From Spisula solida (Eukaryota > Mollusca > Bivalvia > Venerida > Mactridae), in contig OX365960.1 in assembly GCA_947247005.1 (NCBI GenBank), forward strand, positions 18,689,533-18,753,532: 64,000 nucleotides of DNA, read 5' to 3'. Positions 1 through 11,815 of the stretch are shown here, piece after piece. The position numbers were made by a program, and so were the translations under genes. How positions within the stretch are numbered: the stretch's first letter is position 1; each line of letters starts with the position of its first letter. The notes under the pieces are model-generated. The model searched no databases. It was not told the origin of the DNA and saw only the letters and a program-made list of their open reading frames with translations.

Positions 1-313
1 TGGCCCATAATTGACAAAACAATGTCAGCTTTATCTGTCGAAATAGTATGCCAAAAATCACATTTAGTAAAATGTATGGATGACAAAATACTAATTTTGC
101 AAGAGTTGCTCCCCTTAGACTTTAAAATATGCATTTTTTGTTTACCTTTCGTTATTGTGTTTACAAACCAACTGGATGCTTTATTTCGTTGTTGTCAGTC
201 TTATTGTGTTTTCCACCTTTAGGACTCAGCTAAAGTGCTCAAAATGCATCATTTTACAGATAGTTATTGCTTTTTGAAAATTGCCATTTAAGGCCTAATG
301 GGACTTAAAGCAC

Positions 314-787
314 CAGGGTACTGTTTTACTAACATTGCGCAAATGTCACGTAACTTTGCGCAGATATTTGTCACTTACGAAAAGCCTTAAGTGTGTTTTA
401 CTAATCGATCGCAAGTTGTTGCATACATTTACGTTCAAATATTGAATATTGAACTAAGAACAGGCCACACTATTACCAATGTTACGGGAACCAGAGTGAA
501 TAGATATACATAAAAGTTTACGTTTTGATGATTAAACATGTTTATATTACTAATCACGGTCTATAACAACAAGTGACGGTCGAAAATCAACAGTGCGTGG
601 CAAAAACTCCTCACTACGTTCATATTTGCTTTTTACGCTTACTCCGACCTTGCGTAGAATTACGCCAATATTTACGACAGAACATGAGAAAAAATATCTT
701 AGTAAAACGCATTTGCGCAAATATTATCGACGTACGCAATATTTACGGAAAACGTTAGCGTAAATGCTTTGATAAAACAGTACCCAG
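314..787. mobile_element. Harbinger-like MITE, ~468 bp
   Basis: The ends form an inverted repeat: GGTACTGTTTTACTAACA at 317 against a right end reading CAGTACC at 784, with a similar GGTACTGTTTTATCAAAG on the reverse strand. The trinucleotide CAG flanks both sides (314-316 and 785-787). A 3-bp CWG duplication with ends starting GG fits PIF/Harbinger non-autonomous elements. No coding capacity is seen. The interior is rich in TTTACG and GCGCAAAT words. Confidence 0.55.
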
Positions 788-1030
788 GCCTTCAGCGCTT
801 GCAACCCTTTGATTCATGTATTGTTGGCGTAAGGAGGTTGCTTATTTGTTTATTTGTAAGTTTACTTTAATCTTGAAATAATGTCAATGATGTTTTGATA
901 GAAGATTGTTTTGATCTCGGCGTTTTTATAGATAAACCACAATCGTTCGGGCGTAACTGTTCTTTTAATAATGAAATAATCCAGGTAAAAGGGGTGTATT
1001 CGGAATAGAAATAATTATTTGAAATTGAAG
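788..1030. other. unannotated AT-rich spacer
   Basis: No open frame, repeat or RNA signature that I can support. Confidence 0.5.
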
Positions 1031-1039
1031 CTTACATCG

Positions 1040-1125
1040 TCCTCCGTGACGCAGTAGGCTAAGCTACTGCTTATGGATTTAAATAGATGTTTTTGCTTGG
1101 GTTCGAATCCCACCTATTTTGAATA
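1040..1125 (+). repeat. tRNA-like sequence (SINE head or tRNA pseudogene)
   Basis: A-box-like text (GACGCAGTAGGCTAAG) is followed about 50 bp later by a good B box (GGGTTCGAATCCCACC). No proper acceptor stem pairs around it, so it is a Pol III promoter-like relic and not a functional tRNA. It faces the similar sequence at 1570-1665. Confidence 0.5.
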
Positions 1126-1569
1126 TTTTTTTTGTTTTCTAAATAAAACATGCGCGTGCATATCTATCTTATAAATACAAACGTACTTCTAAAATATATT
1201 TATTTCCTTTGTATTTTAATCATTGAAAACATTCCCACGTCAAGACTGTTGAACAGAAATATCGGTCAACGGTCACCTAAACTGTGTTCTATATACTGTG
1301 TACTACCAGAGTAAACGATTATTAATTTTGACGTTTCTACAGAACATTCTTAGAGCGGTGATTCCAGCGAAACCAATGATGAAAATAGTTTGTACTTCAA
1401 CCCGTGTGTCATCTGAGCAATAAATACAGTATTATATCCAGGGCGGACTAAAATAAAATAAACGAAACAAAGCAAATTTCAAAATTTGTATTACACATAA
1501 AACGGCATAATTTTATTATTCTTTAAGTAATAAAATATATAAAAAAGCATGTATTATGATAATAAATTA

Positions 1570-1665
1570 TAAAAAAGAGTTTAGCAGCGGACTCGAACCA
1601 CAGCCCATATAAAAATAATTTTCTGAGTATAGATGATCTTAACCACTAGGCGACGATGTCAACTT
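1570..1665 (-). repeat. tRNA-like sequence, reverse orientation
   Basis: On the minus strand an A-box-like GCCTAGTGGTTAAGA and a B-box-like GGTTCGAGTCC are spaced as in a tRNA-derived SINE head. It points toward the forward copy at 1040-1125 across ~450 bp of AT-rich DNA. Confidence 0.5.
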
Positions 1666-3996
1666 GATAGTTAACGAGAATTTATAATATATATCCGTAA
1701 AATATTAGAAAAATAACGGTAAATATCGTTTCAACCTTAGCAAATGAACTCGTCCTAGGGTCATATTTCGAAGGTCGTTGTATATCTATAGTATGTCTTT
1801 TTAAGCAGATGGTATTGCTTTTACTAATTCAGAATATTCCCACACCAAGTTAATTCTTAATTCTAAGTTTGTTTAAAATAGTGTCTTGGCAGATTATTCC
1901 ATTTTGAGGATGTTTTCGATAAATATCATTTCCGAATGTATCCAATGTTCGTAAACTAAACATTTTCCTCAGTGTTATATAAATTTGTTTCCCCATAATA
2001 GTGTCTTATGTCATAGAATTCATTCGGAACATTTCGTTTTTGTATATTACAAAAGGCTGTATAGTTTTCGATAATTTCACGGTAGAAATGAGGTATGCTA
2101 TGTTTTATAACTGGTAGCGATTTATAAGAGTCAATATCCATTTTAAAAACCATTAGACAATGGCCAAATTGGTTAATAAAAATGTGGGTATAATTTTCCA
2201 GTTCGCTTCTTCGTCAGCGTTTAATGATTTTACCATTTCATTTTTAAATGTTTTAATGTATGTTATTAAATATGTCATTTCTATACCGCCATCAGTCTTT
2301 TCAGATATTAAGATTGCTCTTTCGATTTTTTTCTCTTTTATAACTACAAAGGAATTAATAAATCATTTAGGTAATGTCGTTTATAACATTTGTTGGGGTT
2401 GGTATTGATTGTATTAAATACGCAAGTTTTGAAAGGTTAGTGTTTGTATTATAGTTCAATCTTGGGATTGTCTTATTTTTGTAGATAATATTTCAACGAT
2501 TGCTAGAAATAGTAATGCAGATCAAGGACGATCTGTGTATAGTCAATCACGTCTTGTATTTGTCTTATATTATTTCCGATAAATCGATTTTTAAAGAAAC
2601 CTTTGCTGATGATTTGTGGTAATATTTTTGCAGTCTATCTGCTAAAACTTTTGCAATTATTTTGAAATCTATATTTAGGAGAGATATTGGCCGCGGCCAA
2701 TTCTTTCGAGGCCTACCTTGTTGCAGAGTTAAGAAATTACACATTGTTTTTGACTCCTTGATAGCTCATGTTTTTTAAAAGATTGTTCAACGATAACAAC
2801 GATATTTGATATTTTACGCTAAAACCTTTTTGTATAATTCTATCGAGAGTCCGTCTAGACCAGGGCTTTTATTTTGTATCATGTTATTAATAGCGTGTTT
2901 TGCATTCTTCTAGTGTAAGTTGTCCCTCAGAGCTATCTGTCTCATCAGAGGTCAGTTTGTGGTCTAATTTGACGGTGTTAAGATAAATATCATACAATTT
3001 TTTGTAGAAGTCAATTTCGTTTATGTTAATTTTGTAATATGTTCATTATCAACTGATAATGATGTAATATTGTGTCTGTTTTGTCTAGAATTTCTTGGTT
3101 TAAATAGTATTTTGAGTTTTTTCTCCCTCATCTAAAAATTGCACACGAGATCTTATTTGGGTTATATTTGTTTTAAGTCGTAGATTGCCTTTATTTCGTT
3201 TTCTTATTCGACAATTCTAGGGTTTTCATTTTATTCCGAATATAGTTTACCGAGTTCTTGTTCAAGTTTATCTAGTTTCGTTCTCTTATTTTTTTTGACA
3301 GTTTTTAATTGAAACATCATTTTTTTCGTATTTGCGTATTTCCCATTTTATTACGGCGTCTAATGGTAGTATTGAGCAACGGTCAATGCTATTAGAAATC
3401 AAGTAACAGTATTCGTCGTCTTCTAAGTATTTATTGTTTAGTTTCCAATAACCTGCCCTGCGTTCAAGGAACCAATATGTGACGTACGTTTCGTTCCTTG
3501 CACGCACACTGTTATTCGTTGAACCGTATGTTTGAAAAACATGTTTGTTGCGTACGCCAAGTTTGGCTAACCATATCCGGAGGTGGTGTGCGTGTATTTG
3601 TTTAATTTAACAAAATGGCGGACAGAGGCAAAAAAAAGAATGTGATAGTAAAATCCGTGCATCCGTACATAATTCGAACTAAGAACGAAGAAAACGGGAC
3701 TTAGTACTTTCAAATTGTATGCCGTAAACGAAGCGTACAACGAATGATTATATCAAGAGAAACCCGTGATTGTTAACCATGTTTGCAGGTTACTTTCCTT
3801 GAACGTAGGGCTGGTCTACGCTTACATGGGGGTTTTAATTTTATGGAAATGGCAAGAAGGTCTGTGCTTTGAATAATCGCCGGTCTAATATCGGTTAAAA
3901 GGACAAGGGGTATAATATTTTTGCCAATAAGCTGATAATCGATGCGGTTTTTTGGCGAGCCCGCTTGCGGTGAGCGAGACTTAGTCGCCACTTTTG

Positions 3997-3999
3997 GTG

Positions 4000-4087
<88 letters not shown>

Positions 4088-4119
4088 TCCGTCCGTCCGT
4101 CCGTCCGTCCGTCCGTCCG
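3997..4119. repeat. (GTGC)n-(GTCC)n microsatellite
   Basis: About 90 bp of GTGC repeats change abruptly into about eight GTCC units. Confidence 0.97.
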
Positions 4120-4125
4120 ATTTTG

Positions 4126-5035
4126 TTCGGACCATAACTTTGTCATGCTTTGACCAATGTTGCTTATATTTGGCGTGAATGTTAACCTCCACGAGGAGGA
4201 GTGTCATGCCCAAACCCCAGGTTCCTATCTCAAAGGTCAATGTCACAGTTGGAGGTCAAAGGTCAAATTGAAGCTTGTCCGGACCATAACTTTGTCATGC
4301 CTTGACCAATGTAGCTTATATTTGGCATGAATGTTTACATCCATGAGGAGGAGTGTCATGCCCAACCCCCAGGTTCCTATCTCAAAGGTCAAGGTCACAG
4401 TTGGAGGTCAAAGGTCAAATTGAACCCTGTCCGGATCATAACTTTGTCATGCTTTGACCAACCTTTCTTATATTTGGCATGAATGTTCACCTCCATGAGG
4501 AGGAGTGTCATGCCCAACCCCCATGTTCCTATCTTAAAGGTCAAGGTCACAGTTGGAGGTCATAGGTCAAATTGAAGCTTGTCCGGACCATACCTTTGTC
4601 ATGCTTTGACCAATGTTGCTTATATTTGGCATGAATGTTTATCTCCATGAGGAGGAGTGTCATGCCCAACCCCCAGGTTCCTATCTCAAAGGTCAAGGTC
4701 ACAGTTGGAGGTCAAAGGTCAAATTGAAGCTTGTCCGGACAATACCTTTGTGATACATTGACCAATCTTTCTTATATTTGGCATGAATGTTAACCTACAT
4801 AAGGCAGAGTGTCATACCCGACCCCCAGATTCCTATCTCAAAGGTCAAGGTCACAGTTGGAGGTCAAAAGTCAAATTGAAGCTTGTCCGGACCATACCTT
4901 TGTCATGCATTGACCAATCTTTCTTACATTTGGCATGAATGTTAACCTCCATGAGGCGGAGTGTCATGCCCAACCCCTAGGTTCCTATCTCAAAGGTCAA
5001 GGTAACAGTTGAAGGTCAAAGATCAAATTGATGGC
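4126..5035. repeat. 152-bp tandem satellite, six copies
   Basis: The phrase CCGGACCATAACTTTGTC or a variant recurs near 4128, 4279, 4430, 4582, 4734 and 4886, a period of 151-152 bp. Each unit ends in a block of AGGTCA hexamers (TCAAAGGTCAAGGTCAC, then AGGTCAAAGGTCA in the better-preserved copies). No frame is conserved between units. Confidence 0.95.
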
Positions 5036-5711
5036 TAATTTAAGTTGTAGCCATTTTTCAACGTGCGCCGAGGCTCGACATAATTTGCCCGAGGGCACGA
5101 ATTTCTAGTTTCAATGCTACTTTTCCTTCGAAATGTTTACTGCATTGGTTGGTGGTGTTTCTTTATTTCCAGATGTCTATAAGGTTATTGTTTTAATGAT
5201 ATTTTCGAGGTTTTTACAAACGGTATTATATTTGCGCTTTTGGAAATATGTCTGTTTTGTTATTCTATCACAATTGCTAAGTGTTTCGTTTAAGACTCCT
5301 CAAATTTTTTATGCCACTAGAATAATCATTTAGAGTATGTAATGTATTTTCGAAAAAAACATTTCTTGATTTTTGTCATTTTGTGCATCGAGGTTTAACC
5401 ATGAATATTTGTTATTGTTGGTGTCTATAATAATAAGAACACATCCCCCTTTTGGATAAGTGATAAAGTTATATATTTCGTTGTTTAGTACTCTATTGAT
5501 AACATTCGAGCATCTTTTTCTATCAGGTTTCTCCAAAGGAGTTGTACATTTTCCAATCATTGAATTCTTTAATTAGAGATTGAGTAAGATCATCAGTTAA
5601 ATGTGTTTCTTGTAGAAATATAATTGTTGGACTGTAGCACGTTTTATTTTGTCCCTTATTCCCTGTACATTAAGAGATATCATATGTAACGTTTCATTAT
5701 TATTTGTCATG

Positions 5712-7200
5712 ATGATATATTGTACCCTTTTTGGATGTATTCTCGCATTACTAAGAAAATAAAGTCATATAATGACAAATAAAATAATTGCCTTGTTTTT
5801 TTTCTTTTCTTCACCCAATTTGGTCATTTAATGATTTATTTATATGAACAAAATATTGGACAGATAGACACACTTTTATTTTCGGCAATTTTTAAAACAT
5901 GTATCCTATCCTTGAATTTGGAAATAAGTTGATTGTATTCTCGCGGCAATAATCTATTACATACACTATAACGTGAAAACACCTTAGGGTTCTAAAATAT
6001 ATAATGCAATTCATAAAGCATTTAATGCACTACAATTTGGAGCAAGTTTGATTTCATTATTAATTTGAAAATTCTACAAAAGTCGGGTATTTCTGAGCAC
6101 TACGCAATTGCTTTAGATTTGTCAAATCAAAAGCGCCGTTACATAACGAATGTTCCATGCGCCATTTTGTTTACATCCATATCGGTAAAATGTCATTCAA
6201 ATCTATGTAGGTCACTTATTGGGAGGCGTTTAAGCCTCTCACTACTACCATTGCCTATTTCTTAATACAAAATTAACCGCCTTTAGGCTGCTATGTGATT
6301 CCGCATTCAAGTAGTTCCAGAAACTGTCAACATTCCCAATACTGCTACATATGTTTCTCCAAATTTTTTAACTGATTCAAGCCAATCAGCAACATTTTTT
6401 TATTCTAAGATAAAAAATTATTGTGAAACTGTTCGTTAAATCGATATTTTTGCAAAAAAATCACTACACCGGCCGATACCGAACTTGTTTCATAGTACAA
6501 AAATGACGTGTTCATCAAATGTCCCGACTGTAAAGCTATTTTAGAAACTTCAGACTACGGTCAAGTGATGGTTTTATCAATGAATCGTATACGGTCTGCA
6601 AAGTACTGTTATGCAATCATATGGTGTCGCTGTACTAGCTAGCCGCTTTCTATAGACTGTCTCCCGCTGTGAGGGAAGTTATTACAAGACGGTACTGTAG
6701 AATCTGATAAATAGGCGCGTAGTATTATTTTAAAGCCACCTTTGATATACGCATTCAATACACGTATTACATATAAATTAATATGCACATTTTAACAATT
6801 ATTTAGATACTCAACATGCTTATATAGTCACATATGCCTATTTTGACATTCAAGACAGGATCGGCAGTAAGAAAACGAATATTAAACGTGTAAAGTCGGT
6901 TTAAGCTTTAGTAGCAGCAACCAGATCGCCTCCCAGCTCTGTACTCTCAGTGCTTTGATGTTTACTATAGGTAGCGCTGTTCAGAGATCTTCGTAACAAA
7001 TCAAATTACAGCGAGGATAGGTTTAACGCGAGAATAGCAGCAAATGGTATATAACTAATAATCGGAATCAACAAAACAATTTGAAGAAAAGAGGATTGTA
7101 AGAAATATCTTAAAGTAAGATATAACATGGTGTGATACGTGTCATAAAGATACATTTTGGAAAAAAGGTATTAATATAGATGTCCAAAATAACTGCTTTG
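5712..7200. other. unannotated region
   Basis: AT-rich with only chance short frames. I see no splice-compatible exon, tRNA or clear repeat boundary. Confidence 0.5.
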
Positions 7201-7289
7201 ACAAGACACATATAATAGAACATTTACATGTGGCATAGTATAACTGTTAAAGACGTCTATTGTATTATTTAACAGTGTAATATAGTTTG

Positions 7290-7930
7290 TTACAAATTTA
7301 GGGCAAATAGCACGTAGTAAAGGTATAAAATTATGTCTATACGTACAGATATTCACAATTTTATGGTTCACATATATTTTACAAAAAAAGTGTAGGGCGC
7401 AATTCATATTGAATATACACAGTGCACATAAACTATATACAGTAGCATTATCAAACTATGTTTACATTGTGGATGGTGCCGTAAAACGTAAATAAACCAT
7501 TATGGGAAATACTCTACAAACATTTTGGTAAGAAGTACTAGAAGAAATGCATAATTACTGCACTGACGAAACATAATTTACAATAGAAGTACCATGTACA
7601 TATTATTTCTATTAAAGAGGACTATTATATTATAACAAATAGCACAAGTTTCTGCAATACGTATAGATATTACAATAAACTGATTCATATCTATTTTACT
7701 GGACAGGTATATTATACTCAAGGGGCGCAATTCGTACCGAATGTACACAGTGAGCATGACATTGTATAGTAGTATTGTCAAACAATGATTATGGATTGTG
7801 CCATCAACATGGATGAACCATCGCACATAAAGTATGATATTACACAAAGGCATTCCAACTTACCCATGAATGAATGCATGATTATATAAGTGTGGTTAAT
7901 ATTTAACATGTGTACGTATGGTATATAAGA
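7290..7930. repeat. diverged ~330-bp tandem duplication
   Basis: Matching phrases recur about 330 bp apart: AAATAGCAC at 7306 and 7636, and GGGCGCAATTC at 7395 and 7723 with the following TGTACACAGTG-like and TAGTA-TATCAAAC-like text. The copies have diverged considerably. Confidence 0.65.
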
Positions 7931-7985
7931 TATGCTAGTGTTATAAAGGAAGACATATATGTAGATATATGGAGGAAATTTGTTG

Positions 7986-8119
7986 ATTTTAGTGTAAGAT
8001 CGAATTTCATTTCACCGAGTGATCACAGAAAATCAAATATTTTCACGAGTGGCGTAGCCACGAGTGTAAATTTAATTTTCTGTGATCACGAGTGAAATAA
8101 AATTGACCTTACACCAAAA
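7986..8119. repeat. hairpin/foldback element
   Basis: The left arm (TTTAGTGTAAG... CGAGTGATCACAGAAAAT ... CACGAGTGGC) is mirrored by the right arm (GCCACGAGTG ... ATTTTCTGTGATCACGAGTG ... CTTACAC). The centre is GTGGCGTAGCCAC near 8054. Arms are ~62 bp with few mismatches. A short MITE is the likely origin. Confidence 0.85.
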
Positions 8120-10400
8120 ATTAAAATGTTTTCTGTTTATTACATGCCTCAATTTCTCCTAAAATGTGCCGTAATTTGCTTAATTGGAAAAAAAACACGT
8201 CGAAATTGGAACGTCACGACGCGAGAATTTTGACGTCATGATGACGTAACGCATATTTAAAAGCCCGGTGCCGTTGACGTTACAAAAGAAAGCTGAACAC
8301 AAGGGCTAGGGGTTACGAAGATCGTAAAAACAAATATTCAACATAAGTAACAACAGCACAGCCTATGAAGCATAAAGTCACTAATTAATTTGAAAGTAAG
8401 TACGTCCAATACACGTCTGAATCGCTTTTAACGGTTTTTGAATACAGGGTACGCCTTCATACGAATACCATTCCGTGTCCGAATCAATGCATTTGGACCG
8501 CTTGTGAACTTCGGAGTTTCTCGGGGATGAAATCTGATTATCCCATTCTGATAACCTCGGCATTTATGCATTGTAAAATACCCCAGGCTCTGGCATACAC
8601 GTCGCCATATTGAACTCTTTTCAGTCACATGATTACAAAATGGCCGTCCTCAGTCACCATTACCCAATTATACATGACTGTACGTGTTCGAGCAGCCCCC
8701 TTCTGCCACTTTTTAAATGTAGTGAATGTCTTGGGCGAGACAGGTTCGCCACTACGAGAAAAGCCTTATCGCCATATGGGAAATCGGCACGAGTTTGTTT
8801 ATCGTATAAGTACCTGATCTCGAACCGTGCCAGTTCTCCTACCTTTTGTTATTTCGTGTGTTGTTTTGTTCTAAACATGCGAATGACGTCATCACTTTGT
8901 GAGTTCCGGTGATCTGTCAATACACAAGACACTCGCAGCCGTCGAAGAATAAAATGCGTTCAAAAACGGTCGAACGATGCATTTTTATTCTGATAACGGA
9001 AAAAATATAATGCATCTGCTATCACTTTTACTCCCCCGTCATTCCCGATCGTTCTTTGACCAAAAATATGTCTTTTTAAAACAATAACATCGGTTGACAG
9101 GCAGCCGAACTGAAAGGTGTCAAAAAATCACATCATCATGTGACGTTTATTTATAACAAAGAAGCGTATCTACAGTCCAGCTAATTTCTTACGTTCTACC
9201 AAATACGTTATGCGCATTTCGTATTTACTTAAAGTTTTTCTCATTATTCTTGCCTACGACTTTTTTAAATATTGTTTCAGCCTAACCTATCAACAAGGGT
9301 CTTGAAGAACGCTACATGTGTATATAGCTACTCGCCTACTGACTGGTGAGCCCTTATTTTTTTTATTAAATGTTGTTGTGCCCAGATCATGGTATTAGAG
9401 AATAGAAAATGAGCTGTAAGTTGTATTGGGTTTTGTTTATAATTTACTTTGTTTAAGTGTTTAATCTATGTTTAATGTTGAAGAAAGATTTTGAACATAC
9501 TGTAGGCCTAAGAACTTCATGAACTGTAAAGTTGCAAGGGGTTCGAGAGTACGTCATCAGAAAATAAAATGGCGGTCATTGTTTGTGTATTGTGTTGCAT
9601 TTATATTGGAAATTGTTACAGATATTATGCAGTTAACTTTTCAGATGTGAGTAAAATGGACTTCTGAACAATCAGCTTTTCGTTTTATATTCTATAAATT
9701 CGGTAACACATAAAAATTAACTCAAAACTAAATCCTAGTGTTTACAGGTTCGGGAACCGGTACGTTGTAGCAAATTTTTAATTAAATCCAGTCTCATGAT
9801 AATATATAGATATGTTATGCCCTAAAATTTGTGATTTTTTCTTTTACTAAATGTTAATAAAATATGGGTTATTTATAAGTTTGGGTTATATTTTTACATC
9901 TAAATTGTTGAAGTTGAAATTGTATGCTGGGAATTTCCACAGATATTATAGATAATCTATTTCTACACAATTTCTAGAATTTTAAGTATGTATGTTAAAT
10001 ATGGGTATTTTTACAACAATAGATTGTGTTCGTTATGTATGTTGTAATTGTTGACATGTTGAATGAGTGCATTTTTGTTTGATTGAAACATATGGTATAA
10101 AAACAGTTAACAATGGAGGTGCGAAAAACCATTGAAACAGTATCAGCGAAGTAGTCGGTTTGTCTCCGGAATACTGCATTTCAGCCGGATTTCGGTGATT
10201 GGCAATTACAAGCCATTTACACCTTTTTGTCGCTTGAGGCTCAAACATTCTTTTATGTCAGAATGAGCAAGACGTGTTGAGTAATTTTCAAACCCTTTTT
10301 CATTGGTCAATACAAAATGTCTTAAATTTTATTCGGCTTTTTGATTGGTTAATTATTGTTTTCGGTCTTTCGTTAAAAGTTGTGTCCTTCCTCAGAGAAG
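8120..10400. other. unannotated region
   Basis: Contains several short frames (for example 8610-8912 on plus and 10033-10248 on minus) with no recognisable domain and no supporting splice or context evidence. I treat them as chance. Confidence 0.5.
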
Positions 10401-10401
10401 T

Positions 10402-10488
10402 CACTTTTGATACCGACTTCTATTTTTTAAGAACTATACTTGTGTAAAATAAATTTGAGGAAAGGACACACTTCTTGATTATTTTTAG
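10402..10488. repeat. 87-bp direct repeat, left copy
   Basis: Starts CACTTTTGATACCGACTTCT and ends GATTATTTTTAG. It matches 22717-22803, on the far side of the transposon, with one visible mismatch. The left copy is followed at once by a consensus-like 5' splice site, GTAAGA. Confidence 0.9.
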
Positions 10489-11129
10489 GTAAGAAACTTT
10501 GCTATATTCTTTATGTATTTTACAAGTACTTTTATTCAGAAATTCAATATGTTTTATAATTCGCAAGATTTCTAATTGTTGAAGTAGTACTGTTTTACTG
10601 TAAGTTCAGTTATTTTTGTGTGGGTGTAATATGCGTGTATATAACAAATGTACCTACAAAGGTTTATGAACTATTGATAAATAGTATTTTATTTCTGTAT
10701 TTTAATTGTCTGACAGTGTGGAATTGTATTTGAATTCATTATTGATGAATTAGTATGTATTGAGAAATTGGTATTCATCGGAGTAAAGAAATTTATTAAG
10801 CGGCCTATGTTGCACATAGAGCGCTGTATACTTTTCGGTTATTCTGGCCGTTTCGGTTCCATTATGCACTTAGCAGTAATTTTGTATCTTTGGATTTAAT
10901 TCAACCCGGAAATCAAAACAGAGTTGTTTTAATTAAAAGTTTTTGTTTAATTATCATTATTCCACGCTGTTTGACATAATGACATGTATGTATACTTCTT
11001 ATTGATATATTTTCTAAATGATTTAAACCGAAAGTTCAGGTCGATCTTAGGCCGTATGTATTTTAATGCTTTGTTTATTGTCGTCATTTGAACACTGTTT
11101 TCTATAGCATTTAAAATACTTTATACTTA
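10489..11129. other. flanking DNA left of the transposon
   Basis: AT-rich, with no gene or repeat that I can support. Confidence 0.5.
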
Positions 11130-11137
11130 AATTTCAT
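11130..11137. other. target-site duplication, left
   Basis: AATTTCAT directly precedes the left terminus CACAGGGG. The identical octamer follows the right terminus at 22654-22661. Eight bp is the hallmark duplication length of P-superfamily (and hAT) insertion. Confidence 0.92.
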
Positions 11138-11720
11138 CACAGGGGAATGACTCATTGAAAAATTTTGGTCTATATACTATAATTAAAACAAGGGAAATAT
11201 TTAAAACATGGACACGTTCATACCGCACCTAAGTTTTTGCCCCTAATTTTTTTTACGAAAAGAAATAAGCCTATAAATATATATGCATTGTATAGCCTAT
11301 TCATTTATCTATCCAACCATTATAAACTTTCTATCATCCGTCAATTATTTTACGAGATACAAGGTTCCAAACATTGAAGAAATCGCGTTTTCAATCAGGT
11401 ACGGATCGATCGTGGCTAAACAGTAAACACACACAGTCGCAACTGTAGCGATCATGTACGGCTCAAGCGCGCACTTTTAGGACTTTTATGATGCCTGTCG
11501 TCTAGCGGAACACAAGCCAAATCAAAATCAACCATAGATTCGTACCTGTTTACTCTTTCAACAACACACGACTGCAAAATCGTAAAGCAGATGACGGAGT
11601 TCAGGTGTCAACTTCCATATTGTCAAATTCAAAACGAGGCTATAAAATGTAAAACGTTCTGTGATTGGTCGATAAATTCTAGTGTTTTTTAATTTCACAG
11701 TCTACTCGCTGGTTCCCGTT
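11138..11720. repeat. left terminal inverted repeat
   Basis: It matches the reverse complement of 22068-22653. From 11138 to about 11479 I find no mismatch by eye. The next ~240 bp match with indels and substitutions, starting with a small TTTTAGGAC insertion near 11478. The promoter and 5' leader of the helicase gene lie in or just inside this repeat. Confidence 0.93.
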
Positions 11721-11815
11721 TTCATCGGTATTTCCTTAGTCCGAACCGACAACCATCACATATTTTGACATATTGCGGGAAATTTACGCGTGTGTAGAAA
11801 ACAAAACAAACGAAA

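Larger units (their letters stand above)
3945..5115. repeat. composite satellite repeat inserted in the LINE
   Basis: The block begins GGCGAGCCCGCTTGCGG, runs through a GTGC/GTCC microsatellite and six 152-bp units, and ends CCCGAGGGCACGAATTTC. LINE coding similarity stops at one side and resumes at the other, so it lies within the older LINE. The long frames through it (alternating HART or VRAC repeats) are simple-sequence artefacts. Confidence 0.75.
1950..5711 (-). pseudogene. decayed LINE ORF2 (endonuclease-reverse transcriptase), L1/Tx1-like
   Basis: Read on the minus strand, fragments occur in the order of a non-LTR retrotransposon ORF2. Near 5711 there is an endonuclease start (MISLNVQGIRDKIKR, then a frameshifted ETHL). 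At 3945-3780 is SRIDYQLIGKNI with TDIRPAIIQSTD. At 3507-3290 is the linker GYWKLNNKYLEDDEY. At ~2880 is NKSPGLDGLSIELYK, and at ~2700 NWRPISLLNIDFKIIAKVLA, the reverse-transcriptase fingers. At 2230-1956 is the post-RT region (NADEEANWKIIPTFLL, then VFKMDIDSYKSLP). Frameshifts and stops are numerous and I could not find a YADD/FADD motif, so the palm appears deleted. The endonuclease segment is split by a younger satellite insertion (3945-5115). In intact elements ORF2 encodes target-primed retrotransposition. This copy cannot be functional. The clade assignment is from remembered motif style and is tentative. Confidence 0.8.

Noticed and set aside
1040..1125. Functional tRNA gene
   Set aside because: A and B boxes are present but I could not pair an acceptor stem or a plausible anticodon arm. 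The same applies to the other tRNA-like heads listed.
3773..4246. Long open frames of HART/VRAC repeats on both strands
   Set aside because: They are translations of the GTGC/GTCC microsatellite and stay open only because of the 4-bp period.
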